NCBI GenBank assembly: GCA_024690445.1
Contig: JAILPD010000047.1
Span: forward strand, 1 to 50,324
From: Acholeplasmatales bacterium
GTDB taxonomy: Bacteria > Bacillota_I > Bacilli_A > Acholeplasmatales > Anaeroplasmataceae
Reading direction: 5' to 3'
Length of the DNA: 50,324 bases
Of this stretch, positions 15,639-24,356 are shown piece by piece; position 1 is the stretch's first letter, and every line of letters starts with the position of its first letter. A program made the position numbers and the translations under genes. The notes below the pieces were generated by a model that saw only the letters and a program-made list of their open reading frames with translations, was not told where the DNA came from and did not search any database.

Positions 15639-17219
15639 TTATTTTGCAACATCTGTAGCTCTAGTTTCTCTAATAACTGTAACCTTAATAGTACCAGGAT
15701 AGTTAAGCTTAGCTTCGATTTCTTCCTTAATTTGTCTTGCGATAGTGATTGTTTGTAAATCATCAACCTGATCAGGGTTAACGATAACTCTAACTTCTCT
15801 ACCAGCTTGAATAGCAAATGATGATTGAACACCCTTAATACTATTAGAAATAGCTTCTAGGTTTTCAAGTCTCTTTGCATAATTTTCTAAGCTATCTGAT
15901 CTAGCACCAGGTCTAGCACTTGATAATGCATCTGCTGCAGCAACTAATACTGCAATAATAGATTTTGGTGCAACATCCTCATGATGAGATGCAATTGCAT
16001 CAATAACCTCTCTTGGCTCATGATATTTCTGAGCTAATTCAACACCGATATCAACATGACTTCCTTCAATCTCATGATCGACTGCCTTACCGATATCATG
16101 TAATAAACCTGCACGTCTTGCAAGTATTTCATTTTCACCAATTTCAACAGCTAGCTTACCAGCAATCATTGCTGTTTCAACTGAGTGCTTTAATACATTT
16201 TGTCCATAGCTTGTACGATAATTTAATCTACCAATTAATCTTACTAAATCTGGATGAATCTTACCAATACCTGTCTTGAATACAGCATCTTCACCCATTT
16301 CTCTAATATTCATTTCGATTTCATTTCTACAACGTTCAACTACTTCCTCAATTCTACCTGGATGGATTCTACCATCAGTAACTAGAATTTCTAGTGAACG
16401 CTTTGCTATTTCACGTCTAATTGGATCAAAGCCTGATAATACTACAGCCTCTGGAGTATCATCAATAATTAAGTCTACACCAGTTAATGACTCAAACGCA
16501 CGAATATTTCTACCCTCACGTCCGATAATTCTACCCTTCATTTCCTCAACAGGAAGTGAAACAGTAGTTACTGTAGATTCACTCGCAACCTCACCAGCAT
16601 ATTTTTGAACTGCAATTGCAAGTAAATTCTTGGCTTTATTCTTTACTACTCCCTTAGCCTTTTCTTCTTCATCCTTGATATAAGTTGCAATTTCATCTCT
16701 CATTGACTCACGAACCATTTCCATGATTAACTTACGTGCATCATCACGAGTCATATCGGCAACTTCCTCAAGTTTCTTTTCTTGCTCTCTTAGTAAAGCC
16801 TCTACCTTATTATTCTGTTGTTCTAATTCAGCCTTCTTCTCGTCAATCTTTGACTCTTTAGAATTAAGCATTTCTTCACGCTTATCTAGATTTAATGATC
16901 TTCTATCTAGCATATCTTCACGTGAATTTAATTTGTTTTCAAGCTCAACAACGACATTCTTTCTTTCACGAATATCATCTTCAGCATCAGCCTTCATTGA
17001 AGAAATTTCATTCTTTGCTTCATCTAAAGACTGTTTTCTAATCTTCTCTGCTTCAGAATTAGCATTGGCAATAATTTTTTCTGCCTCTGCATTTGATGCC
17101 GCTACTGACTTCTCATGAGTCTTAATACGGATAAAGTATCCTAATGCAGCACCACCAATAAATAACACAATAACAAGGATAAGTAATACTATTTCAAGCG
17201 TTGTTAATGCTAAAAACAT
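15639..17219 (-). CDS. rny: Ribonuclease Y
   Basis: Membrane-anchored endoribonuclease that initiates mRNA decay in Bacillota. The 526 residues (B. subtilis 520) show an N-terminal membrane helix (about 7-30). A long coiled coil with many Glu/Lys follows to about 200, then a KH RNA-binding domain around [17 protein letters not shown], then an HD domain with the metal-binding [10 protein letters not shown] and ASHHED. The ATG follows AAAGGGG by about 8 bases. It is first in its operon behind a consensus promoter. The downstream YlbF/YmcA-like protein is a probable partner. All catalytic motifs are intact. Confidence 0.97.
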   Translation of the reverse strand: MFLALTTLEIVLLILVIVLFIGGAALGYFIRIKTHEKSVAASNAEAEKIIANANSEAEKIRKQSLDEAKNEISSMKADAEDDIRERKNVVVELENKLNSREDMLDRRSLNLDKREEMLNSKESKIDEKKAELEQQNNKVEALLREQEKKLEEVADMTRDDARKLIMEMVRESMRDEIATYIKDEEEKAKGVVKNKAKNLLAIAVQKYAGEVASESTVTTVSLPVEEMKGRIIGREGRNIRAFESLTGVDLIIDDTPEAVVLSGFDPIRREIAKRSLEILVTDGRIHPGRIEEVVERCRNEIEMNIREMGEDAVFKTGIGKIHPDLVRLIGRLNYRTSYGQNVLKHSVETAMIAGKLAVEIGENEILARRAGLLHDIGKAVDHEIEGSHVDIGVELAQKYHEPREVIDAIASHHEDVAPKSIIAVLVAAADALSSARPGARSDSLENYAKRLENLEAISNSIKGVQSSFAIQAGREVRVIVNPDQVDDLQTITIARQIKEEIEAKLNYPGTIKVTVIRETRATDVAK

Positions 17220-17271
17220 ATTTTTTCCCCTTTTATTATATATAATAAGTCTTTTTCAAAACTCTAAAACT

Positions 17272-17300
17272 ATTTTAACATTAATATCCAAAATAATCAA
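17272..17300 (-). promoter_or_regulatory. rny promoter
   Basis: TTGATT (17295-17300), 17-bp spacer, TAAAAT (17272-17277) with extended element TGtTAAAAT on the minus strand. Predicted start near 17265, leader about 45 nt. Confidence 0.65.
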
Positions 17301-17444
17301 TATAAAATCCGTGATTTTGACTATGTTTACGAAGTAAATTCCAATAAAAAACAATTCCAAAAATGAAATGCTGTACAAAAAATAAGATTTGTGAATATTT
17401 ATTTTTAAGCATTATTTGATATAATAATAACGAGGTATTAAAAA

Positions 17445-18239
17445 ATGGCTAAAAATAAAAATGAAAAGAAAAAATGGAGACCAGGTAGAAACCTACTTAC
17501 ATTAATTTTGGCAGTAGCTATTCTTATCCTAGTTTTAATAATAATTTATATTCCAACTTCTATAACATCTAATTATAATGCTGGAAAAGTTGAATATTTC
17601 CAAGATGTTTCATCAGTATCAGATTTAAAAGATAAATATAACACAGAAAAAATAACATATTATGATAAATCAACTGATTACACAGAATGGAATGTAAAGC
17701 TTGAAGCTTTTGAATACAAAGATAACACTGAGGAAGTATTTGTAGCCGATGAATATAATAGAAGAGTTGAAACAGTAACTACTGATGATGAAGGAAATGA
17801 AAATGTATCTGTAACATATGAAAATCCATATGACACAGAAAAGTGTGATCAAATTAATTTTTCTCTTACTATTTCATTACCAGAAGGAAAAACAGATTTA
17901 AGTGATTATGGAACTACTGGAAACTATGTAATCTATGCTGGTCTATCAATCGCTACAAATTGGATTGGAGATCACGCAACATATTCTTCTGCTATTAAAT
18001 TTACAAGTAACAATATTCTTAATTCCAAAACTTTAACAGGTAAAACAATTACATCTAAGGTTTCATATCCTGCAAAAACAAACATTTGTTGGCCAGTAGT
18101 TAAAAATATTGAAGCACCTGATGTATACTTATATATTTATTACAAGGATTCAAAGGGCATTGCTCACCAATCTGTAATTAGATATGAATATAGAGAATAT
18201 ATGACTCCTGATACAAAGGGAGCAATTATAAAGATCTAG
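17445..18239 (+). CDS. Membrane-anchored extracytoplasmic protein, unknown
   Basis: Not recognised. The 264 residues start with a very basic stretch (MAKNKNEKKKWRPGRN) and a single strong hydrophobic helix (about 17-40). The rest is a soluble, Thr/Ser/Tyr-rich region of about 220 residues predicted to be beta-rich and outside the membrane. There is no signal-peptidase or lipobox site, so it is probably a type II anchored protein. GAGG lies 10 bases before the ATG. It is a single-gene unit closed by its own terminator and faces two minus-strand unknowns. Internal acidic Asp/Glu strings do not match a metal site I know. Confidence 0.75.
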   Translation: MAKNKNEKKKWRPGRNLLTLILAVAILILVLIIIYIPTSITSNYNAGKVEYFQDVSSVSDLKDKYNTEKITYYDKSTDYTEWNVKLEAFEYKDNTEEVFVADEYNRRVETVTTDDEGNENVSVTYENPYDTEKCDQINFSLTISLPEGKTDLSDYGTTGNYVIYAGLSIATNWIGDHATYSSAIKFTSNNILNSKTLTGKTITSKVSYPAKTNICWPVVKNIEAPDVYLYIYYKDSKGIAHQSVIRYEYREYMTPDTKGAIIKI

Positions 18240-18260
18240 ACTATTCTAGATTTTTATTTT
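18234..18260 (+). terminator. Terminator of the anchored unknown protein gene
   Basis: ATCTAGA (18234-18240), loop CTAT, TCTAGAT (18245-18251), followed by TTTTATTTT. The stop codon lies within the left arm. Confidence 0.8.
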
Positions 18261-18263
18261 GGC

Positions 18264-18293
18264 CAAAAATAAAAAGGATGAATAATCATCCTT
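18264..18293 (-). terminator. Terminator of the 249-residue unknown gene
   Basis: On the minus strand AAGGATG, 6-nt loop, CATCCTT (18274-18293), followed by TTTATTTTTGG. It is placed back to back with the plus-strand terminator around a GGCC centre. Confidence 0.8.
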
Positions 18294-18300
18294 ATCATTA

Positions 18301-19050
18301 TTAAGCATTAACTGCCTTTTCAGTTACGATATGAGTGTTAACTTCAGGGTCGTATAATTCCTCTTCAGTTTCACCAATACCATTTAAATATAATGCAGCT
18401 GCATAAACAGCAGTTCTATTCTTAAAATCAACGCCTACAGTAACTCTTGAAGCATAATCAATAATTACTTCTTCCTCTGGCTTATCTGCATCAAAGAAAT
18501 TGAAACCTAAGAAACCAGATAATTGATTATTAAATCCAATGATTTTCATCATGATAGTAATATCATTTTCTTTAGCAAACTTTAAGAATAAATCCTTCTT
18601 TGCCTTAATGAATTCATATAATGTAGAAATACCTTCTGCGTAAGGCATGAAATAGAATACTCTATCATCATTTGGAGCTTCCTTAGAAGGTTCTTCTTCA
18701 GTTTGCTTTCTAAGTCCTTCTAAATCTTTAGATAAAGCCTCAACCATCTTAGGATCTACATTGAATCTATTTGGAGCAGCGTTATATTGATTAACGAATT
18801 CCTCAGTATAGAAATAGTTAGCAGAACCATAAAAAGGGAATCCTTCCTTTTTGATTAATTCGATTAAAGCATCTGTATAATCCTTATCAACAGTTACTTC
18901 AAACATTAACTTTGAAGTAGATGATAATGGTGGATATGGAACATATTCCTTATAATTAGCAAGAATTGTATTATAACTTCTAGCTAAACCATTTTTATTT
19001 GCTCTAGCAGCATTCTTTTCAAATGCCTTAATTGTAACCTCTTGTGCCAT
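18301..19050 (-). CDS. Soluble protein of unknown function
   Basis: Not recognised. The 249 residues have no signal peptide or membrane segment. The protein looks like two alpha/beta halves linked by an acidic, low-complexity joint near residues 110-128 (KQTEEEPSKEAPNDD). The N-terminal part repeats a FEVTVDKDYTDALIELIKKE-like helix-strand pattern, and the C terminus is acidic. The start has an AGAGG site and a consensus promoter upstream, and the gene ends in its own terminator, so it is a monocistronic cytoplasmic protein gene. No catalytic motif is evident. Confidence 0.75.
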   Translation of the reverse strand: MAQEVTIKAFEKNAARANKNGLARSYNTILANYKEYVPYPPLSSTSKLMFEVTVDKDYTDALIELIKKEGFPFYGSANYFYTEEFVNQYNAAPNRFNVDPKMVEALSKDLEGLRKQTEEEPSKEAPNDDRVFYFMPYAEGISTLYEFIKAKKDLFLKFAKENDITIMMKIIGFNNQLSGFLGFNFFDADKPEEEVIIDYASRVTVGVDFKNRTAVYAAALYLNGIGETEEELYDPEVNTHIVTEKAVNA

Positions 19051-19086
19051 AAATAAAACCTCTAATTCTTATAAAATACTAAATTG

Positions 19087-19115
19087 ATTTTACCATTAAT
19101 AATATTAATTATCAA
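19087..19115 (-). promoter_or_regulatory. Promoter of the 249-residue unknown gene
   Basis: TTGATA (19110-19115), 17-bp spacer, TAAAAT (19087-19092) with extended TGgTAAAAT on the minus strand; leader about 30 nt. Confidence 0.65.
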
Positions 19116-19128
19116 GGATTTAATAATC

Positions 19129-19611
19129 CTAGTTCTCGCATAAAGAAAAATAATTAATTATTATTTTTAAATCTTCTTCACTTACATTTGTAGTACAAAA
19201 TGGAACGACTGTTTTATCAGTTTTATAAATATAAATATAATTCTTAGTTCTTCTTGTTTTAATGATATTTTTGTATGTGATTTTTTCTTGTTCTATTTCT
19301 TTATCTCCATCCATTCTCTTTAAGATGACATATTTTTTACAAAAATCATATACTAATTCAATATTAGAATCTTTCTGTTCTTTTCCGATTTTGATAATGA
19401 TAATAATACATATCAAAGAAAAAACAACAAATAACATACCTATTACCATTAATAATGAACAATAAAAACTTTCTAATAAGTTAAACAATGAAGATACAAC
19501 TCCATACGCTGTGACTATAAGTCCAATTATTAATACAACAAACCAAGATAACATATTTTTTCTATTTAATTCTTTATTTACATTCTTGTCTAATTTAGTA
19601 ACATATACCAT
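19129..19611 (-). CDS. Two-helix membrane protein with YcxB-like C-terminal domain
   Basis: 160 residues: a charged N terminus, two hydrophobic helices (about 20-45 and 50-77), then a soluble domain of about 80 residues. The soluble domain has the strand pattern typical of YcxB/bacterial PH-like domains (IELVYDFCKKYVILKRMDG, then ITYKNIIKTRRTKNYIYIY). Proteins of this layout are common in Bacillota, and their function is unknown. A TGtTATAAT extended -10 at 19639-19644 lies just after the NAD operon terminator, so it has its own promoter. The family assignment rests on layout and is tentative. Confidence 0.65.
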   Translation of the reverse strand: MVYVTKLDKNVNKELNRKNMLSWFVVLIIGLIVTAYGVVSSLFNLLESFYCSLLMVIGMLFVVFSLICIIIIIKIGKEQKDSNIELVYDFCKKYVILKRMDGDKEIEQEKITYKNIIKTRRTKNYIYIYKTDKTVVPFCTTNVSEEDLKIIINYFSLCEN

Positions 19612-19638
19612 TTTGAATCTCCAATAATAAACAAGAAA

Positions 19639-19644
19639 ATTATA
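19639..19644 (-). promoter_or_regulatory. Extended -10 promoter of the YcxB-like gene
   Basis: TGtTATAAT on the minus strand (TATAAT at 19639-19644); the -35 region is poor and overlaps the upstream terminator stem. Predicted leader about 20 nt. Confidence 0.5.
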
Positions 19645-19648
19645 ACAT

Positions 19649-19676
19649 AAAAAGCTCGTAATGAAACGAGCTTTTT
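19649..19676 (-). terminator. NAD operon terminator
   Basis: AAAAAGCTCGT, 6-nt loop, ACGAGCTTTTT (19649-19676), an 11-bp perfect stem with a U-run on either strand, placed 3 bp after the nadB-nadC stop. Confidence 0.9.
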
Positions 19677-19679
19677 AAC

Positions 19680-22022
19680 TTATTTTATATCATGGAATTT
19701 TAAACTAATATCAAATGCCTTTACTGAGTGAGTTAAAGCACCAACTGAAATGAAGTCTACACCAATTTCAGATACTTCCTTAATTCTTCCTAAATTCATA
19801 TTACCAGAAGCTTCTAATTGTTTCTTACCATTATTAAGCTTAACACATTCTGCCATTAATTCAGTTGACATATTATCTAACATAATAATATCCGCATCAG
19901 TAGTTAAAGCCTCTTTAAATTGGTCTAAATTCTCTACTTCTACTTCAACCTTGATATTTGCTGGTACCTTAGATTTAATTAATTCAACGGCCTTTGTAAT
20001 GCCTCCTGCAGCGTCAATATGATTATCCTTTAACATAACCATATCAGATAATGAGAATCTATGGTTAGTACCTCCACCATGCTTAACAGCTAGCTTCTCT
20101 AAATATCTTAGGTTAGGAGTTGTCTTTCTTGTATCTAATATTTTAGTGTTACCAACAGTTTCTTTTACATACATATTTGTAACTGTTGCAATACCTGACA
20201 TTCTTTGCATTAAATTAAGAGCTACTCTTTCACCCTTTAAGATTGTCTTAGTTTCACCATCAATTTCAGCAATGACATCATATTTATTTACATGGTCGCC
20301 ATCTTTTACATTAAATCTAATTTCAAATTCACCACCAACAATTTCAAAGACACGCTTTACAACTTCGCATCCAGAAATTATACCAGTGTCTTTAGCAATG
20401 AATTTAGCGTGAGATTTATCTCCATCCTTAAAAATATTATCAGTTGTAATATCTCCTGTTGGCATATCTTCTTTTAATGCATTCTTAATTATTCTATCTA
20501 CAACCATTAAATCCATATTGTAATTGATTCTATAATGAGAACCAATTGATTCTGGTCTTCTAATTGCGGCATTGATTATTAATAATGCACAAGTAACCAT
20601 ATTTAATGTTTCAAAATAATATCTACTCATTACATGAATCTTTAATAAGTTATTGTAATGTGTTTCAATAATATTTTTAGCAATTTCAAGTCCATCTGGC
20701 GTTCTAACAATTGATACATATTTATCCATCAATTGTCTAACCTCAACTCTGATTGATTTAAAATTATATTTCTTAAACTTATATGGTAAGTCTGGAACAT
20801 TGCTGCTCTTAGGATTAATATCTGATGCTTTATTAATATCATCAGCTATTCTCTTTCCAAATACTAAACATTCAAGTAATGAATTAGAAGCTAATCTATT
20901 TGCACCATGAACACCTGAATTTGCACATTCGCCAACTGCATATAAATTATTTAATGATGTATGTCCATTAACATCAACATTAATACCACCACATAAGAAA
21001 TGCTCAATTGGAGCGACCGGAATATAATCCTTGCTCATATCAACACCAATTGATAAGCATTTATTATAAATAGTTGGGAATCTATTCATTAAGAATTCTT
21101 TACTCTTATGAGTGATATCTAAATATACATGGTCACTCCATGTATCAAACATTTCTCTATAAATTGATTGAGATACTACATCTCTTGGGGCAAGCTCCAT
21201 TCTTTCTTTATCATATTTAGCCATGAAACGCTCGCCTTCAATGTTTTTTAATATAGCACCCTCACCACGAACGGCTTCACTAATTAAGAATCTTTGACCA
21301 GTCTTATCTTCTTCATATAAACCTGTTGGATGAAATTGAACGAATTCCATATTCTTAATTTCAACACCAGCACGATAGGCAAGTGCGATGCCATCACCCA
21401 TAGCAAACTTTTCATTAGTAGAATTCTTATAAATACCACCACAACCGCCTGTTGCGATAACTATTTTATTTGAGAATATAGCAACTGGTTCATTCTCTTG
21501 ATTAATTACAATAACACCTACAGCCTTATTATTTTCTTTAATAATGCTAAATGCCATCCAATCCTCAAATACAGAAATATTCTTTCTAGCTTTAAGAGCA
21601 TTTCTTAAATCTTCCATAACTCTCGCACCTGTGGCATCACCACCAGCGTGAAGAATTCTTCTAGATCTATGACCACCCTCTAAAGTTTTAACTAACTCAC
21701 CATTTTCATTTTTATCGAAGTTAACGCCAATATTAATTAAATTCTTAATATTTTCGCCAGCCTCATCAACTAAAATTCTTGTTGCCTTTTCATCATTGAT
21801 ATAAGAACCAGCCCTTAAAGTATCCTCATAATGCTCTTGAATTTTTTCTGGATTAAAATCAATCTCAGCTGCGATACCACCTTGAGCTAAATTTGAAGAA
21901 CCCTTATCAATTTTATCTTTAGCAAACATACCAATCTTATATTTAGGGTTGATATTCATTGCAGTATACATACCTGCAAGACCAGCACCTAATATAACGA
22001 CATCAAATTCATCCTTTTTCAT
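19680..22022 (-). CDS. nadBC: L-aspartate oxidase fused to quinolinate phosphoribosyltransferase
   Basis: One 780-residue polypeptide joins two steps of de novo NAD synthesis. Residues 1 to about 500 are NadB, an FAD enzyme oxidising aspartate to iminoaspartate: GAGLAG at 12-17, SSNLAQGGIAAE, the catalytic-type HPTG and EAVRGEG motifs, and GVHGANRLASNSLLE. Residues about 503-780 are NadC, which makes nicotinate mononucleotide from quinolinate and PRPP, with DTRKTTPNLR, KHGGGTNHR and LKDNH. Each half has near-normal length, with almost no linker, so this is a true in-frame fusion and not a frameshift. GGAGAAG precedes the ATG. It lies 11 bp after nadA, whose substrate NadB makes. NadA sits between the two halves in pathway order. 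Confidence 0.96.
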   Translation of the reverse strand: MKKDEFDVVILGAGLAGMYTAMNINPKYKIGMFAKDKIDKGSSNLAQGGIAAEIDFNPEKIQEHYEDTLRAGSYINDEKATRILVDEAGENIKNLINIGVNFDKNENGELVKTLEGGHRSRRILHAGGDATGARVMEDLRNALKARKNISVFEDWMAFSIIKENNKAVGVIVINQENEPVAIFSNKIVIATGGCGGIYKNSTNEKFAMGDGIALAYRAGVEIKNMEFVQFHPTGLYEEDKTGQRFLISEAVRGEGAILKNIEGERFMAKYDKERMELAPRDVVSQSIYREMFDTWSDHVYLDITHKSKEFLMNRFPTIYNKCLSIGVDMSKDYIPVAPIEHFLCGGINVDVNGHTSLNNLYAVGECANSGVHGANRLASNSLLECLVFGKRIADDINKASDINPKSSNVPDLPYKFKKYNFKSIRVEVRQLMDKYVSIVRTPDGLEIAKNIIETHYNNLLKIHVMSRYYFETLNMVTCALLIINAAIRRPESIGSHYRINYNMDLMVVDRIIKNALKEDMPTGDITTDNIFKDGDKSHAKFIAKDTGIISGCEVVKRVFEIVGGEFEIRFNVKDGDHVNKYDVIAEIDGETKTILKGERVALNLMQRMSGIATVTNMYVKETVGNTKILDTRKTTPNLRYLEKLAVKHGGGTNHRFSLSDMVMLKDNHIDAAGGITKAVELIKSKVPANIKVEVEVENLDQFKEALTTDADIIMLDNMSTELMAECVKLNNGKKQLEASGNMNLGRIKEVSEIGVDFISVGALTHSVKAFDISLKFHDIK

Positions 22023-22033
22023 AAGCTTCTCCT

Positions 22034-22945
22034 TTACTTGCTCAATTCAAGCATCTTATTTAAAGCAACTCTAGCCTTATCCATTACTTCTTTATCGATA
22101 GTTACTTCATATTCTTCATTTAATAAGCATTTATAAACATCTTCTAATGATATTAGTTTCATAGACTTACATAATAAGCCCTTGCTTAATAAATAGAATT
22201 TCTTATCTGGGTTTCTCTTTTCTAATTCATGTAAAATACCCTGTTCGGTACCGATAATGAATTCTTTAGCATCTGATTTAGAACAATATTCAATTATACC
22301 TTTAGTTGAACCTGCATAATCTGCAATTTGTGTCAATGCATATGGAGCCTCAGGATGAACGCAGAATAAAGCATTTGGATGTTCTTCCTTAGCCTTCTTT
22401 ACATCATCTAATGTAAGTCTATCATGGATTTGACAACAGCCATCCCATAAATCAATATCATATCCATATTCCTTAGCTGCATAATTACCTAAATTCTTAT
22501 CTGGACAATATAGAATTTTTTGATCCTTATAATGCTCTAAAATCTTTAAAGCATTAGATGATGTTACAGTACAATCAGATAAAGCCTTAACATCAGCGTA
22601 TGTATTAACATAAGAAATGATTACTCTATCAGGATGCTCTTCCTTATATTTTTTTAATGCCTTTGCATTAATTAAATTTGCCATATAGCATGGTAAATAT
22701 TTATGAGGCATTAACACCTTCTTTTCAGGAGATAAGATTTTAGCAGTTTCACCCATAAATAAAACACCACAAAATACTATAATTTTAGCATCAGTATTTT
22801 GAGCAATAACTGATAAGTTATAAGAATCTCCTAAATAATCAGCGATATCTTGAACCTCACCCTTTTGATAATAGTGAGCAAGAATAATTGCATTCTTTTC
22901 TTTCTTTAATCTATTTATTTCTTTAATCATTTCTTCTTTTGTCAT
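22034..22945 (-). CDS. nadA: Quinolinate synthase
   Basis: Condenses iminoaspartate (from NadB) with dihydroxyacetone phosphate to quinolinate, using a [4Fe-4S] cluster. The 303-residue protein carries the three expected cluster cysteines, read as C86 (LPCYMAN), C171 (DGCCQIHDR) and C259 (GLLCKSMK). The start at 22945 is chosen because AGGAGG lies 7 bases upstream; the longer ORF start would read back through the end of the preceding gene. It overlaps nadD-nrtR by 23 nt. Oxygen sensitivity of the cluster would fit an anaerobe, which is inference. Confidence 0.95.
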   Translation of the reverse strand: MTKEEMIKEINRLKKEKNAIILAHYYQKGEVQDIADYLGDSYNLSVIAQNTDAKIIVFCGVLFMGETAKILSPEKKVLMPHKYLPCYMANLINAKALKKYKEEHPDRVIISYVNTYADVKALSDCTVTSSNALKILEHYKDQKILYCPDKNLGNYAAKEYGYDIDLWDGCCQIHDRLTLDDVKKAKEEHPNALFCVHPEAPYALTQIADYAGSTKGIIEYCSKSDAKEFIIGTEQGILHELEKRNPDKKFYLLSKGLLCKSMKLISLEDVYKCLLNEEYEVTIDKEVMDKARVALNKMLELSK

Positions 22946-24356
22946 TTTCATACCTCCTAGTAAATAGCGCAGCTGGTCTATGACCACCATCACTTTTTAC
23001 TTCATCTGTTTTAACTACTAAATCACTTATACTTCTTCTAAATACAGGATCTAATAATTTTTTATCTAATATTGCCTCATATACTAATTGTAATTCTTTT
23101 AATGTGAATTTATTAGGCATCATATGGAATACAATATCAGTATAATTTATTTTGCTTTGTAATCTCTTTATTGAAGTCATAATAACCTCTAAATTATCAA
23201 AAGCTAAATAATCATTTTCTTTTTCTTTGTAAGATTCAAGTCCAAAGCCATCAATAACCTTAGAAACCATACAACTAAATTCCTCATTATCATTCTTAAA
23301 ATTAATTTCAATATCATCATTATTATCTATTAATGAAATATTAAAGAATGAAGCATTTGGATTTAAATTACCTTCGACCTTAGCCTTATCTACTAATCCT
23401 AAATAACTACAAGATAAGACACGTCCTCTTACATCTCTATCAATATCTGAGAATGTATATAATTGTTCAAGATAAATATCATCTAGATTAGCATCTGAAA
23501 ACAATACTCTTTTTGCACAATCAATAAGTGTTTCATCTAGTGATAAGAATCCTCCTGGTAAGCACCACTTACCCTTAAATGGTGGAGTAGTTCTTTTTAT
23601 TAATAGTACACTAAATGCTTTCTTATTATTCTTTCTATAATTAGATTTAGAAATATCACTAACACTAAATAACGTAATATCTGTAGTGATACTCATTTTT
23701 TCATAATCATCGTCATTATAAGTTTTTAAGAATTCCTCATCAGTCATATTAGAATAATCTATATCTACATAATTCTTTTGATAGAATCCCTTCTTTAAAA
23801 TATAGTCATATACACTAGGGTCCATATAATCTTTAACCTTAGGGTCATTCTTTTCTAGCATCTTTCTAATCATACTAGAATTAATAGGACCTAGGTTAAT
23901 ATCCATAAATTCTAATTCACCCTTATATTTACTATATTTTTCTATTTCATTACTAGCATCAAAGCCTTCTCTATTAATCACTAATAAATTATATTGATTT
24001 AAAATATATTCATATCTTTTCCATGTATTAAAGCTTTTTAAATTATCAGAGCCTAAAATGAAATATAATTTATCTCCTTTATACATATTAGCCAAATAAT
24101 CTAAGCTTCTATATGTACAAATTAGATTATTCTTGAATTCATAATCAGAAATGATTACTCTATCATTTCCTTTAAACATCAATTCAAGCATAGTTATTCT
24201 ATATTCACCCTTTAACAAATTACTTTTATTATAGTAATTACCAGTAGGTATAATAACTATTCTATCAAATATATTTTTATTTAATAATTCCTCTACTAAT
24301 TTTTTATGAGCTAGGTGACATGGATTGAATGAACCTCCATATACGCCTATTTTCAT
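22923..24356 (-). CDS. nadD-nrtR: Nicotinate-nucleotide adenylyltransferase NadD fused to NrtR-type NAD regulator
   Basis: A 477-residue fusion. Residues 1-195 are NadD, which adenylates nicotinate mononucleotide: GGSFNPCHLAHKKL at 7-20 and the INSSMIR motif at 158-164. Residues about 222-395 are a Nudix fold with its catalytic box decayed. From G269 the GX5E part is kept (E275), but REUXEEXGU reads R283-V-L-F-S-D-A-N-L, so the catalytic glutamates are lost. The segment RDVRGRVLSCSYLGL fits the ADP-ribose-binding class. Residues about 403-470 are a winged helix with FTLKELQLVYEAIL, FRRSI and GHRPAALF, the typical C terminus of NrtR, the ADP-ribose-responsive repressor of NAD genes. The start overlaps nadE (ATGA). 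So the operon seems to encode its own regulator inside an enzyme. DNA binding is inferred. Confidence 0.9.
   Translation of the reverse strand: MKIGVYGGSFNPCHLAHKKLVEELLNKNIFDRIVIIPTGNYYNKSNLLKGEYRITMLELMFKGNDRVIISDYEFKNNLICTYRSLDYLANMYKGDKLYFILGSDNLKSFNTWKRYEYILNQYNLLVINREGFDASNEIEKYSKYKGELEFMDINLGPINSSMIRKMLEKNDPKVKDYMDPSVYDYILKKGFYQKNYVDIDYSNMTDEEFLKTYNDDDYEKMSITTDITLFSVSDISKSNYRKNNKKAFSVLLIKRTTPPFKGKWCLPGGFLSLDETLIDCAKRVLFSDANLDDIYLEQLYTFSDIDRDVRGRVLSCSYLGLVDKAKVEGNLNPNASFFNISLIDNNDDIEINFKNDNEEFSCMVSKVIDGFGLESYKEKENDYLAFDNLEVIMTSIKRLQSKINYTDIVFHMMPNKFTLKELQLVYEAILDKKLLDPVFRRSISDLVVKTDEVKSDGGHRPAALFTRRYENDKRRND

Noticed and set aside
15554..17118. Several ORFs of 88-131 codons inside rny and ymdB on either strand
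   Set aside because: They are shadows of the real reading frames, Ser/Phe-rich as expected from the antisense of Glu/Lys-rich coiled coil, with no ribosome sites.
20514..20520. nadB-nadC joint as an artefact frameshift
   Set aside because: One continuous frame passes through with both halves complete and no remnant stop or ribosome site, so a true fusion is the simpler reading.
22923..23700. The second half of the nadD gene as a plain Nudix hydrolase
   Set aside because: The Nudix box has lost its catalytic glutamates and a winged-helix segment follows, which fits the NrtR regulator layout instead.
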